From Okeania sp. SIO2C9 (lineage in GTDB: Bacteria > Cyanobacteriota > Cyanobacteriia > Cyanobacteriales > Microcoleaceae): a stretch of 64,000 nt of DNA. Both the position numbers and the translations under genes were made by a program. The stretch is taken from contig NZ_JAAHGO010000001.1 in NCBI RefSeq assembly GCF_010672455.1, positions 113,595 through 177,594 on the forward strand, read 5' to 3'. Below, one piece after another: positions 44,384 through 52,421 of the stretch (its first letter is position 1; each line of letters begins with the position of its first letter). The notes under the pieces are model-generated. The model was given only the letters and a program-made list of their open reading frames with translations. It was not told where the DNA came from and did not search any database.

Positions 44384-44776
44384 CTATAATGTTGTTTCTT
44401 CAACTTGCTCAGGAAGCGAACATTGAACTGTCACCTTGAGATTACTTTTAGCAGTACCTTTAGTTACATAGGGAATGCCAGCTTCTCCACCCAATTCAAT
44501 GCCGAATTCTAGGGTTACTTTCTCTACATTGGGTATTCTCTTTTTCTTAAAAGCATTTAAGCCAATAATAGTATAACCCCGGATCGTACTTTCAATTGTT
44601 TGGGCGTGTTGTATTAGTTGCTGTTTTAATTTTTCAGCAGGACTTGCACCCTTGCCTCTGAGAGATTTTTCTACTACCTTTTTTGGACTGTCTACCACAG
44701 GAATGTCCAAACCTTCTGTAGCTTCAATATAAATAGTTGTACCGTCCTCTAGTTGAATTGGGGTTAATTGTGTCAT
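44384..44776 (-). CDS. Trypsin-co-occurring domain 1 (Trypco1, CU044_2847-type) protein
   Basis: A 130-residue protein that reads LTPIQLEDGTTIYIEATEG, then a helix with AEKLKQQLIQHAQTIEST, and VTLEFGIELGGEAGIPYVTK with a final strand KVTVQCSL. This EFGIxLxGEAG pattern is the mark of Trypco1 proteins, which occur beside trypsin-like protease and STAND NTPase genes in bacterial conflict systems. Here the partner is next door (44958 onward) but transcribed the other way and broken. Trypco1 is thought to be part of the sensing or effector side; the mechanism is not established. This gene itself looks intact. Confidence 0.85.
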   Translation of the reverse strand: MTQLTPIQLEDGTTIYIEATEGLDIPVVDSPKKVVEKSLRGKGASPAEKLKQQLIQHAQTIESTIRGYTIIGLNAFKKKRIPNVEKVTLEFGIELGGEAGIPYVTKGTAKSNLKVTVQCSLPEQVEETTL

Positions 44777-44824
44777 AATGTAGTATAATTTGAGTTAAAG
44801 TATTTACCAAAAATATAATGGTAA

Positions 44825-44956
44825 TTATAGAATCCGAATAATCACTATACCCAAGTCATTGCGACTGGAACGGAGTGGAAGGAAGCAATAGATACGGGTG
44901 CGCGGAGATTGCTTCCTATCGTCGCAATGACGACTCTTCAGCCAGATTCCATATAA
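44825..44956. repeat. MITE-like element (TATAAAATCCGG-related), cutting the nSTAND1 gene
   Basis: Arms attatagaatccg and agattccatataa enclose a hairpin of cattgcgactgg and tcgcaatgacg. The nSTAND1 reading frame starts immediately beyond its right end (44958), so the insertion or an associated deletion removed the gene's beginning. Confidence 0.65.
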
Positions 44957-44957
44957 C

Positions 44958-46473
44958 ACTTTAGAAAAGGTGCGTGTTGGTAATTTTCTGGCTGTCTTGG
45001 GTGCTTCGGGTAGTGGTAAATCTAGTGTTGTTAGGGCAGGATTGTTATATCAGTTACAGTTGGGAAGGCGGTTATCTGGTAGTGAAAGTTGGCAGATTAA
45101 AATATTTCAACCTGGGGAACATCCCCTAAATTCTTTAGCACTCGCTTTTTTAGATTCTGAGTTATCCGATATCGAACGCGCTACCCAATTAGCTCAAGCT
45201 GAGGAATTGATAAAAAAGGGTTCTGAAGGTTTGAGACAAATAATTTCTGTGGCGGATACACCGAAAGTGGTGCTGGTAGTTGATCAGTTTGAAGAAGCTT
45301 TTACCTTATGTCAGGATACCTCAGAACGTCAGGAGTTTTTTGCCTGCTTGTTTGATGCTTTACCGAAAACCGATAAACTCTGTTTAGTGTTGACAATGCG
45401 GGCATATTTTTTTAGTAAATGTATTGAACAGGAATATAGCGGACTCGCACAACTTATGCAGCAACATGGTGTTGTTGTCATGGGAATGTCCGAAGAGGAG
45501 TTAAGAAAAGCCATTGTCGAACCAGCAAAACAGGTAGAATTGGAAATTGAGCCAGCACTGGTGGAACAAATACTGGCAGATGTAGCGGATGCTCCAGGGT
45601 ATCTGCCATTGTTACAATATACACTGACACGACTGTGGGAGGAAAGAACAGATAATTGTTTGCGACTCAAGACTTATGTGCAATTGGGTGGTGTGATGGG
45701 TACATGGCGTCAACGTGCTGATCAGGTGTATGAGGGATTTGATGAAGAGGAAAAAGCAGCGGTGCGACATATTTTTCTGGAACTAACTCAGTTGGGAGAG
45801 GGTACAGAGGATACCCGCAGAAGAGTATTGCAGCCGAATTTAGTTAATCAGCGTTATGGAGAAAAACTGATTGAGACTGTAGTTCAGAAGTTGGCTGATG
45901 AAAAGTTGGTTGTTACGACTGAAATGGTAGGTAAAGGAGGAGGAGTGGAGAGAGTAGCAGTGGTGGATGTGGCACATGAAGCATTGATTCGTCACTGGAG
46001 TCTATTGCGGAGTTGGGTGAGTGAAAACCGCGATGTCATTAGAATCAAGCGTAAGATTGAGATGGCGGCTGAAGAGTGGGAAAGTCAAAGGAAATTGAAG
46101 GATGATTTGCTTGTGGGGTCAAAGTTGACGGAAGCAGAGAATTTTTTGGGGAATTATGAAAAGTTAGGTTTGCTGTCTTTTTTGGGGAAGGAATTTATTG
46201 ATCGCAGCATTCAGCAACGTAACATAAATAAATTGTTAGCGGTTATGACACTTGTGGGTGCCATCACTTCGATAGCCTTTGATGCATTTGGCGGAGTTAC
46301 AATTGAATGTACTACCCGAAAAATAGATACTTCTCCAGAAATTAGAAAGTCATGCAAGTTATGTCTTGGCCTCCCTTGGTCCAGATGACAAAAAGATTCT
46401 TAGTAGAAGCATTGACTTAATTGATACAATACCTTAAAAAGCATACTATTAAACAGACCACCAGTACGCATAC
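44958..46473 (+). pseudogene. nSTAND1-type NTPase, decapitated and truncated
   Basis: From the MITE edge the frame reads TLEKVRVGNFLAVLGASGSGKSSVVRAG, given here in parts: TLEKVRVGNFLAVL and GASGSGKSSVVRAG (Walker A). Walker B is VVLVVDQFEEAF. Winged-helix-like segments follow (LLQYTLTRLWEER, HEALIRHWSLLRSW), as in novel STAND NTPases. About 470 codons are open to 46388; then a frame change lets coding continue as LASLGPDDKKILSRSIDLID. The N-terminal effector (often trypsin- or caspase-like) and most of the C-terminal sensor repeats are absent. A GTG at 44970 could in theory start a shortened protein, but with no effector it would probably be inert. Confidence 0.8.
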
Positions 46474-47556
46474 ATGAAATCCATCAGAACCAAGCTCAAA
46501 CTGAATAACAAACAGAAAACCCTGATGGCTCAACACGCTGGTTATAGCAGATGGTGTTATAATTGGGGTTTAAGTTTATGGAATGCTGCTTATAAAAATG
46601 GTTATAAACCAAATATTCCTAAGCTTAGAGAAACTTTTACCAATCACACAAAACCTCTTTATCCCTGGATGAAAAACTTGTCATCTAAAGTCTATCAATA
46701 TGCTTTTATCAACTTGGGTGAAGCATTTGAGAACTTCTTTCAAGGGTTAAGTAAATATCCAAGATTTAAGAAAAAAGGTAGGTCTGATTCTTTTACAATT
46801 GATAATTCTGGAAGACCCATAGAATTAAATGGATGGAATCATAAATTACCTTTTATCGGTTGGGTCAAAACTTATGAACCTATTGAGGCAACAACTCAAA
46901 AAATAACTATTAGTAGACAAGCTGGCGATTGGTACTTAAGTTTTTGCTACGAATTTACTCCGACTCCAACACCTAAAAAGACTGAAGTTGTGGGTGTAGA
47001 TTTAGGAGTAAAAACTTTAGCAACTTTAAGCACAGGAGAAGTATTTGAAGGAGCTAAATCTTACAAGAAATTTGAAGGCAAGCTATCTAGACTACAATAC
47101 CTGAACCGCAATAAAAAAATTGGTTCAGCTAATTGGAGAAAAGCACAACTAAAGATAGCAGCATTGCATAGAAGAGTAGCAAACATCCGTAAAGACACAC
47201 TTCATAAATTGACAACATACTTAGCCAAAAACCACGGCACTATTGTCATAGAAGATTTGAATGTTCGCGGAATGTTAGCCAATCATAAGCTAGCTAAATT
47301 AATAGCAGACCAAGGATTTTATGAATTTCGGAGACAGCTTGGGTACAAATGCCAATGGTACGGTTCAGATCTCGTAGTAGTAGATAGATTTTTTCCATCC
47401 TCAAAGACTTGTTCTAACTGTGGTCACGTCCAAGATATGCCATTAAATCAAAGGACTTATGATTGTCCAGAGTGTGGCCTGTCGATAGATAGAGATTTAA
47501 ACGCAAGTATAAATTTGAGAAATGCGGTCGGCTCGACCGTGAATGTCTGTGGATGA
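46474..47556 (+). CDS. tnpB: IS200/IS605-family TnpB (RNA-guided nuclease), nearly complete
   Basis: A 360-residue TnpB. The RuvC residues are all present: VVGVDLGVKT (about D176), IVIEDLNVRGM (about E260) and SIDRDLNASINL (about D341). The zinc finger CSNCGH...CPECG lies at about 312-333. The N-terminal domain (MKSIRTKLKLNNKQKTLMAQ, WCYNWGLSLWNAAY) is also intact. The stop comes directly after TVNVCG, whereas relatives run about 30 residues further; a related tail (KQEVNIRLSLYVAFVSVL) is found downstream in another frame, so the last segment is frameshifted. The enzyme core could still function with its omega RNA. No TnpA is nearby. It sits inside the nSTAND1 gene. Confidence 0.88.
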   Translation: MKSIRTKLKLNNKQKTLMAQHAGYSRWCYNWGLSLWNAAYKNGYKPNIPKLRETFTNHTKPLYPWMKNLSSKVYQYAFINLGEAFENFFQGLSKYPRFKKKGRSDSFTIDNSGRPIELNGWNHKLPFIGWVKTYEPIEATTQKITISRQAGDWYLSFCYEFTPTPTPKKTEVVGVDLGVKTLATLSTGEVFEGAKSYKKFEGKLSRLQYLNRNKKIGSANWRKAQLKIAALHRRVANIRKDTLHKLTTYLAKNHGTIVIEDLNVRGMLANHKLAKLIADQGFYEFRRQLGYKCQWYGSDLVVVDRFFPSSKTCSNCGHVQDMPLNQRTYDCPECGLSIDRDLNASINLRNAVGSTVNVCG

Positions 47557-47660
47557 GTAACCGCCGACGGACTCAGTAGAAGCAGGAAGTAAACATCAGA
47601 TTGTCACTTTATGTGGCGTTTGTATCAGTTTTATAGAGCAGTGGGGACAACACCTTGCAT
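47557..47660 (+). mobile_element. Right end region of the TnpB element
   Basis: This short stretch holds the frameshifted TnpB tail (about 47580-47635) and the junction to the host gene. cgccgacgg...is the only GC-rich patch; a well-formed terminal hairpin is not evident. If the omega RNA is still made it should cover this region. Confidence 0.4.
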
Positions 47661-47834
47661 TTGTGGCTCAGTTTAGATGGGCAAAATTTGTTAAAAGAGG
47701 GATGCGATCAACTACAATTTCATCCTGACCTCGTTAAGCATGATAAAGCAGCAGAAGCTTGTCTCAAGTATGCAGGTTGGAACGATAAAGCCAAAGCGGA
47801 ATTTCGGGAGAGACAACGTTTGTCTAGAGAATAA
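47661..47834 (+). pseudogene. C-terminal tail of the nSTAND1 protein
   Basis: Fifty-seven codons plus stop read LWLSLDGQNLLKEGCDQLQF and KHDKAAEACLKYAGWNDKAK. The phrase DGQNLLKEGCDQL corresponds to the (N/D)LLxxGCDWLxxYL tail that closes many cyanobacterial STAND/WD40 proteins. This puts the TnpB element between two parts of one gene and shows that most of the sensor repeats are gone. Confidence 0.6.
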
Positions 47835-47960
47835 GGAAAATGTCAAGATTGCCGTTATAGCATTTCCCATAAAAATGAGATACATTTACGATCCCCCTAA
47901 ATCCCCGAAAAGGGGGAATTTGAGGGCTTCCCCCCTTTTTTAGGCAGCAGGGGGGATCTA

Positions 47961-48686
47961 TTAGACAGAATCAGGATCGACCCCTAACTCTTTTAGTTTA
48001 GCAGTCAGACTTTCAGCCCGTTGACGTTCCTGGTCAGCTACTTCTCCTGGCAATAATACCAAATTTCCTTGCTCGTCATAAAATCGTAACCACACTGCCG
48101 ACTCTTGCAGAATAGTTCCTTCCCAAGTACCCAACCATAACTCTAACTCCTCACACCACAACCATCCTTTATCATTCCGCTGTAACTCCTGATATTTAGA
48201 ATTTTCCAGACGCCATCCCTGCAATGAGTTCGGGTCAAATGGATGAAAGATAAAATAATATGGGGTGCGGAATATTTGCTCATAAATATCCTTTTTCTTG
48301 CCAATGTCTACACTAGCAGTTGAAGCAGATGTGAGTTCAATTATCACATCTGGATAACGACCTTCTTCTTCCCAAACCACCCATCCTTGACGATCTGTCT
48401 TGCCATCAACATCCAAAACCACAAAGAAATCAGGACCTTTGTAATCACGATTTCTCGCTTGAGTGCTACTGTAATAAATAAACATATTGCCACCTGCAAA
48501 AAAGTCGTTGCGGTGTGACCAATGTTGATACAAGGAATTAATCAGAGAATTCATGGCAATACGGTGACGTTTGCTTTCCAAGAGTTCTCCATCATCAAAG
48601 ATTAAGTCTGTAGGTGGCATGGGTGGTTCCCAGTCGGGAGTTACTTCGGTTGGTAACTCGGTTTTGGGAGATGTTTCTGTAGTCAT
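47961..48686 (-). CDS. Uma2 family endonuclease-like protein
   Basis: A 241-residue member of the Uma2 (DUF820) PD-(D/E)xK nuclease-like family, which is very abundant in cyanobacteria. Motifs in order: SKRHRIAMNSLINSLYQHW, DYKGPDFFVVLDVDG (PD), and EEEGRYPDVIIELTSASTAS with the E-x-T/S end, followed by KKKDIYEQIFRTPYYFIFHP. The C-terminal Arg/Glu-rich helix (VADQERQRAESLTAKLKELG) is typical. Biological role unresolved, possibly mobile-element related. It converges on the STAND remnant. Confidence 0.88.
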   Translation of the reverse strand: MTTETSPKTELPTEVTPDWEPPMPPTDLIFDDGELLESKRHRIAMNSLINSLYQHWSHRNDFFAGGNMFIYYSSTQARNRDYKGPDFFVVLDVDGKTDRQGWVVWEEEGRYPDVIIELTSASTASVDIGKKKDIYEQIFRTPYYFIFHPFDPNSLQGWRLENSKYQELQRNDKGWLWCEELELWLGTWEGTILQESAVWLRFYDEQGNLVLLPGEVADQERQRAESLTAKLKELGVDPDSV

Positions 48687-48769
48687 TGTTCGCCCCCTAT
48701 TTTATGTTTTCATTTTTTTAGAGTAGCATGGATTAAATAATATCAGGACTTACACAACACACCCTAATG

Positions 48770-48869
48770 GACTGACACACCTTAAATGTTGCATTAGGAA
48801 AAAATTCTCAAACCTTGCTATAATAATTATACCAAAACAGCACTCTGCACAGTTTTAGCTGTGTCAGTC
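48770..48869. repeat. 100-bp MITE-like element, GACTGACACA family
   Basis: Ends gactgacacaccttaaatg and tttagctgtgtcagtc. The short, uninterrupted form of the element at 40702-41020. taat occurs on both sides. Just upstream there is a lone caggacttac arm (48744). Confidence 0.7.
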
Positions 48870-48921
48870 TAATACTGGACTCTAATGGTTTAAGATGCAG
48901 GTTATAGCAGATAATTACAAT

Positions 48922-49179
48922 ATGGAACAACTCACTGTCGATCAATTTGGTCGTATCGAAATCCCTGAAAAAATACGCCAACAATTAGGAATTAACAATC
49001 AAACTAAGTTATTCTTAAAAGTTGAGAATGATCAACTTATTCTTCAACCCTTAAAACCAGAATTAGAAACCTACTATGAAGATGGAATATTAGTCTTTAA
49101 AGCTGAACCAATATCTAATCCAGAAACAATTATTGATGAACTGAGAACAGAAAGAATTAATGAATTAACATCGTGGTAA
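48922..49179 (+). CDS. AbrB/MazE-type antitoxin
   Basis: An 85-residue (94 if started at 48895) swapped-hairpin DNA-binding protein. MEQLTVDQFGRIEIPEKIRQ, then LGINNQTKLFLKVENDQLIL is a standard AbrB/SpoVT fold with the RIxIPxxIRxxLGI signature. The C-terminal half (EDGILVFKAEPI, IIDELRTERI) is the toxin-binding tail. I choose 48922 as start because family members begin MEQ/MxxVTVDxxGRI; no strong ribosome site decides. Its last 7 bases overlap the start of the PIN toxin gene, the usual coupled layout, and it should repress its own promoter together with the toxin. Confidence 0.88.
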   Translation: MEQLTVDQFGRIEIPEKIRQQLGINNQTKLFLKVENDQLILQPLKPELETYYEDGILVFKAEPISNPETIIDELRTERINELTSW

Positions 49180-49332
49180 AAGCTTTATTTGATACAAGTG
49201 TTTTAGTCGCTGCATTATGGACTAATCATCCTAAACATTCAGCTTGTCTTTCACGATTAAAAAAAGTTAAATCTGGAAATATTCAAGGAATAATTTGCAC
49301 TCATACTTTGGCAGAACTCTATTCCGTTTTAA

Positions 49333-49485
49333 GAGGTTGTCTGAGAAGTCCCATTTACTACATCTAAGCCCCCGCGCATCCCCCAATTTTGGGGGACTAG
49401 AGCAAGCAAATTGACTCTTGTTCCCCCCAAAGTTGGCTTGCTCGGGGGGCAAAATTCAGTATCAAAAAACTTTTCAGATATCCTC
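49333..49485. mobile_element. MITE-like element 1 in the PIN toxin (GAGGTTGTCTGA ends)
   Basis: A 153-bp element. Ends gaggttgtctgagaagt and acttttcagatatcctc are imperfect inverted repeats. taa flanks it on both sides (49330-49332, 49486-49488), a 3-bp target duplication. Inside, gcccccgcgcatcccccaa and a facing ggggggc patch form a hairpin. No coding capacity. Confidence 0.8.
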
Positions 49486-49574
49486 TAACTCGCCTTCCTA
49501 TAAAACCTGCTGTTTCCCCACAACTTTCACAACAATTAATCAGAGAAAATTTAGCAGAATTTGAAGTAATTTCT

Positions 49575-49781
49575 GGCGTTGCTGAATTGAAGTATGAATG
49601 CGCGATTGTTTGGTTCTGCTCAAGCCCCCTAAATCCCCTTTCAACAAAAAGCGAAGCAACATCTGGCTTCCCCCTTTCCAAGGGGGACGGGAGGGGGATT
49701 AAAGGGGGACTTTTAGAGTTTTATTCCCCCCAAAATTGGGGGGTTAGGGGGGCTTGCATCATACCCAGAATCAGCAACGCC
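49575..49781. mobile_element. MITE-like element 2 in the PIN toxin (GGCGTTGCTGA ends)
   Basis: A 207-bp element with ends ggcgttgctgaattgaag and agaatcagcaacgcc; taatttct is directly duplicated on both sides (49567-49574 and 49782-49789). It is the short relative of 39071-39496, in opposite orientation, with the same inner text (cccctttccaaggggg, caatcg...cattcatact in reverse). Both copies show 8-bp duplications, so the responsible transposase makes 8-bp staggered cuts. Confidence 0.88.
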
Positions 49782-50060
49782 TAATTTCTCTTTCTACTGA
49801 AGATTATCAAACTGTTATTAATAAAATGGTAAATTTTAATTTAACAGGAGGTGGAATTTACGATGGTTTAATTGCTCAAGTTGTTTTTAAAGTAGAGGTA
49901 GATCGGTTACTTACTTTAAATCCTAACCATTTCATACGTCTTGGTGAAGAAGTAGCAAAATTAGTAGAAGTACCGACATAAAATTTACGGCGATCGCATA
50001 ATATTGTTAACCCCCTATTTTATGCTTTTATTTTTTTAGAGTAGCATGAATTAAATAATC

Positions 50061-50174
50061 AGGACTTACGCATGAGGTACGAAAAATTAGGATTTGAGAT
50101 GGCTTTCCGTCCCGGAATGCTCCGCCAACCCTGTCGGTCGCAATGACGAAAATACGTTGTACTGCCTAAGTCCT
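50061..50174. repeat. MITE-like element, AGGACTTACGCA family (copy 4)
   Basis: A 114-bp element with ends aggacttacgcatgagg and actgcctaagtcct. Interior shared with copy 2 at 13105-13195, with a longer gcttt..ggaatgctccgcc middle. A degenerate fifth copy follows at 50272-50360 (agaacttacgcatg / tttgcgtaagtact). Confidence 0.8.
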
Positions 50175-50396
50175 GATAATATTATGTCCAGTTAAATAGT
50201 TTAAATATAATGGTAATAGGCGATCGCTCTCCACGCATTTGGGCATTTAAAACTCACTCAGAGATTACTTCAGAACTTACGCATGTACACTAAACACAGT
50301 TAGGGCGAATGCCATTCGCCCCTACATATGGCGTTTTCAAGGTGAATTTGCGTAAGTACTGTACTTTTAACTTTTGACTTGTGCGTAGCGCTATAC

Positions 50397-51869
50397 CTAT
50401 TTTTTAAACAAATAAACATCATCCCGTTCGTAACTAAGCTGAAATTCTGAATTAATTTTGAGTTTATCTACTAATTTTCGCGAATATTCCTGACTACATT
50501 TCCACCCTGGATGACGTACATTTACCAACACATAATCATACTCATCTAATGCTTCATTTGTTGGTAATTTATCTTCTTCCACAATTAACTTAATGAACTG
50601 ACGATGAGTTAAATGAGGCGTAATTTCAGAAGTAGTAAAAACACCACCTTTTGTATTAACTAAAGCCACTGCTTCTCGTGCTGCTTGCCAAGTATCTAGA
50701 TAATCTAAATAAATAGACCAAAAATACCCATATTTAGCCAGAGCTAAAAATCCGATGCAAGACCAAATAATAATAAATTTTGGTAAGCGATCGCTAACAA
50801 TTGTAGATATATTTTCAGCTTTATCTATTTGATGTCGGCGTAAATTCCATAGCCAATACCATAAACCACATTTTCCATCAGCAATAGCATAAATTACAGC
50901 CATTAATAAAAAAGGTAATATTGGTAAAGAGTACTGATGAATTAAGTCTCGTTGAGCATCAACTTTAGAGAGAATATTCATCGCCAAAACGGGAGAAGCT
51001 GCTATTAAAGGAGTTAAATATTTAGGAGCCAGCCACCAAATTACGGGCAGATTTAGTAATAGTAAATATTCTAGAGTTTTCAGTGAAATTAATTTGCCAA
51101 ACACCAGTTCTGGTCTTAAAAAAATATTCAGTAAAATTTCTTGTATGGAGCCTCCTAAATATCGGTAACGTCCGACTCCTCCTGGTGGTTGACCATCTTT
51201 AAAATAAGGTATTAGTACTTGAGTAGCAATAATAAACCAAGCTGTACCAGCAAATAAAGCTATTCCTCCGCACAGTCGTTTTTTTTCATAGAAATATAAC
51301 CAAAAACCCATTCCAGCGACTGGTAAAGATAAAGCATCTTTACAACCTAAAACCCAAATAATAGCTATACAAAACCAAAGAGTTTTATCTAATTTTGCTG
51401 CTAAAATTGCCCCTAACATTGCTGGCAATGCCATTACTTCTGGATGAAAATCAAATAAATTGAGATTGAATATTACTGGGTACGATAAATAAACTATTGC
51501 CATAGCAAAAGCAAGTTTTTTATTTAAGCCAGAATGACGCGCTAAACTCCAGGTAGGTATTGTTCCTATTGCTAAACAAATAGCTTGTATTAGTAATAAC
51601 CAATAAACTGAAGGATAAATTTTATAAAGTAATGCCACGGGATACATTGACCAAGCAGCATGATTACCTAAATGATGTACTTCTAAGAAGGAAGAAATAG
51701 GGGGTAAACCTTGACTTATTAAATAAGTAACTTGGTCATAAATTCCCATTTCAAAAGCAGTAGATTGAAATAATAAATGACGTGTACTACTACATATAAA
51801 TAAAATTATGGCAGCAATGATTGTTATTGTAGAGAGAGGAGCAGATTTTAGTTGTTTGACAATTAGCAT
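50397..51869 (-). CDS. DUF2079 membrane protein, copy 1
   Basis: A 490-residue polytopic membrane protein with about ten hydrophobic segments. It carries the family marks FEMGIYDQVTYLISQGLPPI, LEVHHLGNHAAWSMYPVALL, LFDFHPEVMALPAMLGAILA and, near the end, a soluble C-terminal part with YDYVLVNVRHPGWKC. DUF2079 proteins resemble GT-C type glycosyltransferases and are of unproven function; the conserved FDFHPE acids would suit a metal or lipid-phosphate site. A paralogue with the same motifs lies 2.5 kb upstream of it (54323-55894), so this is a duplication separated by plasmid-like genes. Confidence 0.9.
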   Translation of the reverse strand: MLIVKQLKSAPLSTITIIAAIILFICSSTRHLLFQSTAFEMGIYDQVTYLISQGLPPISSFLEVHHLGNHAAWSMYPVALLYKIYPSVYWLLLIQAICLAIGTIPTWSLARHSGLNKKLAFAMAIVYLSYPVIFNLNLFDFHPEVMALPAMLGAILAAKLDKTLWFCIAIIWVLGCKDALSLPVAGMGFWLYFYEKKRLCGGIALFAGTAWFIIATQVLIPYFKDGQPPGGVGRYRYLGGSIQEILLNIFLRPELVFGKLISLKTLEYLLLLNLPVIWWLAPKYLTPLIAASPVLAMNILSKVDAQRDLIHQYSLPILPFLLMAVIYAIADGKCGLWYWLWNLRRHQIDKAENISTIVSDRLPKFIIIWSCIGFLALAKYGYFWSIYLDYLDTWQAAREAVALVNTKGGVFTTSEITPHLTHRQFIKLIVEEDKLPTNEALDEYDYVLVNVRHPGWKCSQEYSRKLVDKLKINSEFQLSYERDDVYLFKK

Positions 51870-52421
51870 TTTAGAAGTAAGAAGTAAGAAGGAAGAAGGA
51901 AGAAAATTTTAGCAACTGAGTCTAAGTTTGACAATATTCAGTAATATTTTCTGACTGTACTTCTATTTAGAAGGAAGAAGAAACAAGTAAGCAAATTTTG
52001 AATATAGCAATTTACGCTAGCATATTTACAAGTTACAGGAACTGTCTAATAGCTAAAAGTCTTATATTATCGGTTTTTTATTTCCCCAGATGAGCTGTTG
52101 TCTATTACCTGTTGCCTGCGCACAGCGCTATAACTGATACCAAGTCCATAAGTATATTCAAAGTAAGCCTGCTTCTAAGTATGGCTTGCTGAATAAAGTT
52201 AAAAGTCAGGATCGCTAAGGTAATGAAGCTCTTTATATTCAATTTATCTCCTAGTTATTGGCTAGTTTTGCCTCAAAATACTGAAATTTTCTGCTGAAAT
52301 TCAAGAAAATTTTTTCACATAAAATTGCCGAAACCGTTACCTGTTACCCACACGTCCCCGCGTCTCGGCGTCCCCGTGTCCTACCCCACCAACCAATTTT
52401 TTCAGCAAGCCCTAAGTACCT
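51870..52421. repeat. Spacer with tract repeats and inverted copy of the 22.8-kb repeat
   Basis: aagtaagaagg tract at 51874-51900, then a repeat including acaggaactgtctaatagc (also at 62466, as acaggaggtgtccaatagc), the phrase cctgttgcctgcgcacagcgctata (also at 62534), and at 52325-52420 the cccacacgtccccgcgtc repeat that is the reverse of 22.74-22.90 kb. No gene is seen. Confidence 0.6.

Larger units (their letters stand above)
49173..49981 (+). pseudogene. PIN-domain toxin gene interrupted by two MITE-like insertions
   Basis: Part 1 (49173-49332, GTG start overlapping the antitoxin stop) reads VKALFDTSVLVAALW...THTLAELYSVL, with the first PIN aspartate and glutamate. Part 2 (49489-49574) reads TRLPIKPAVSPQLSQQLIRE and NLAEFEVIS. 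Part 3 (49790-49981) reads LSTEDYQTVINKMVN, GGGIYDGLIAQVVFKVEVDR and LLTLNPNHF. Removing the two elements plus one copy of each target duplication joins all three parts in one frame with no stop, giving a full-length VapC-like toxin of about 145 residues with D/E/D residues intact. As it stands, translation ends within the first element, so the toxin is inactive. Confidence 0.9.
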
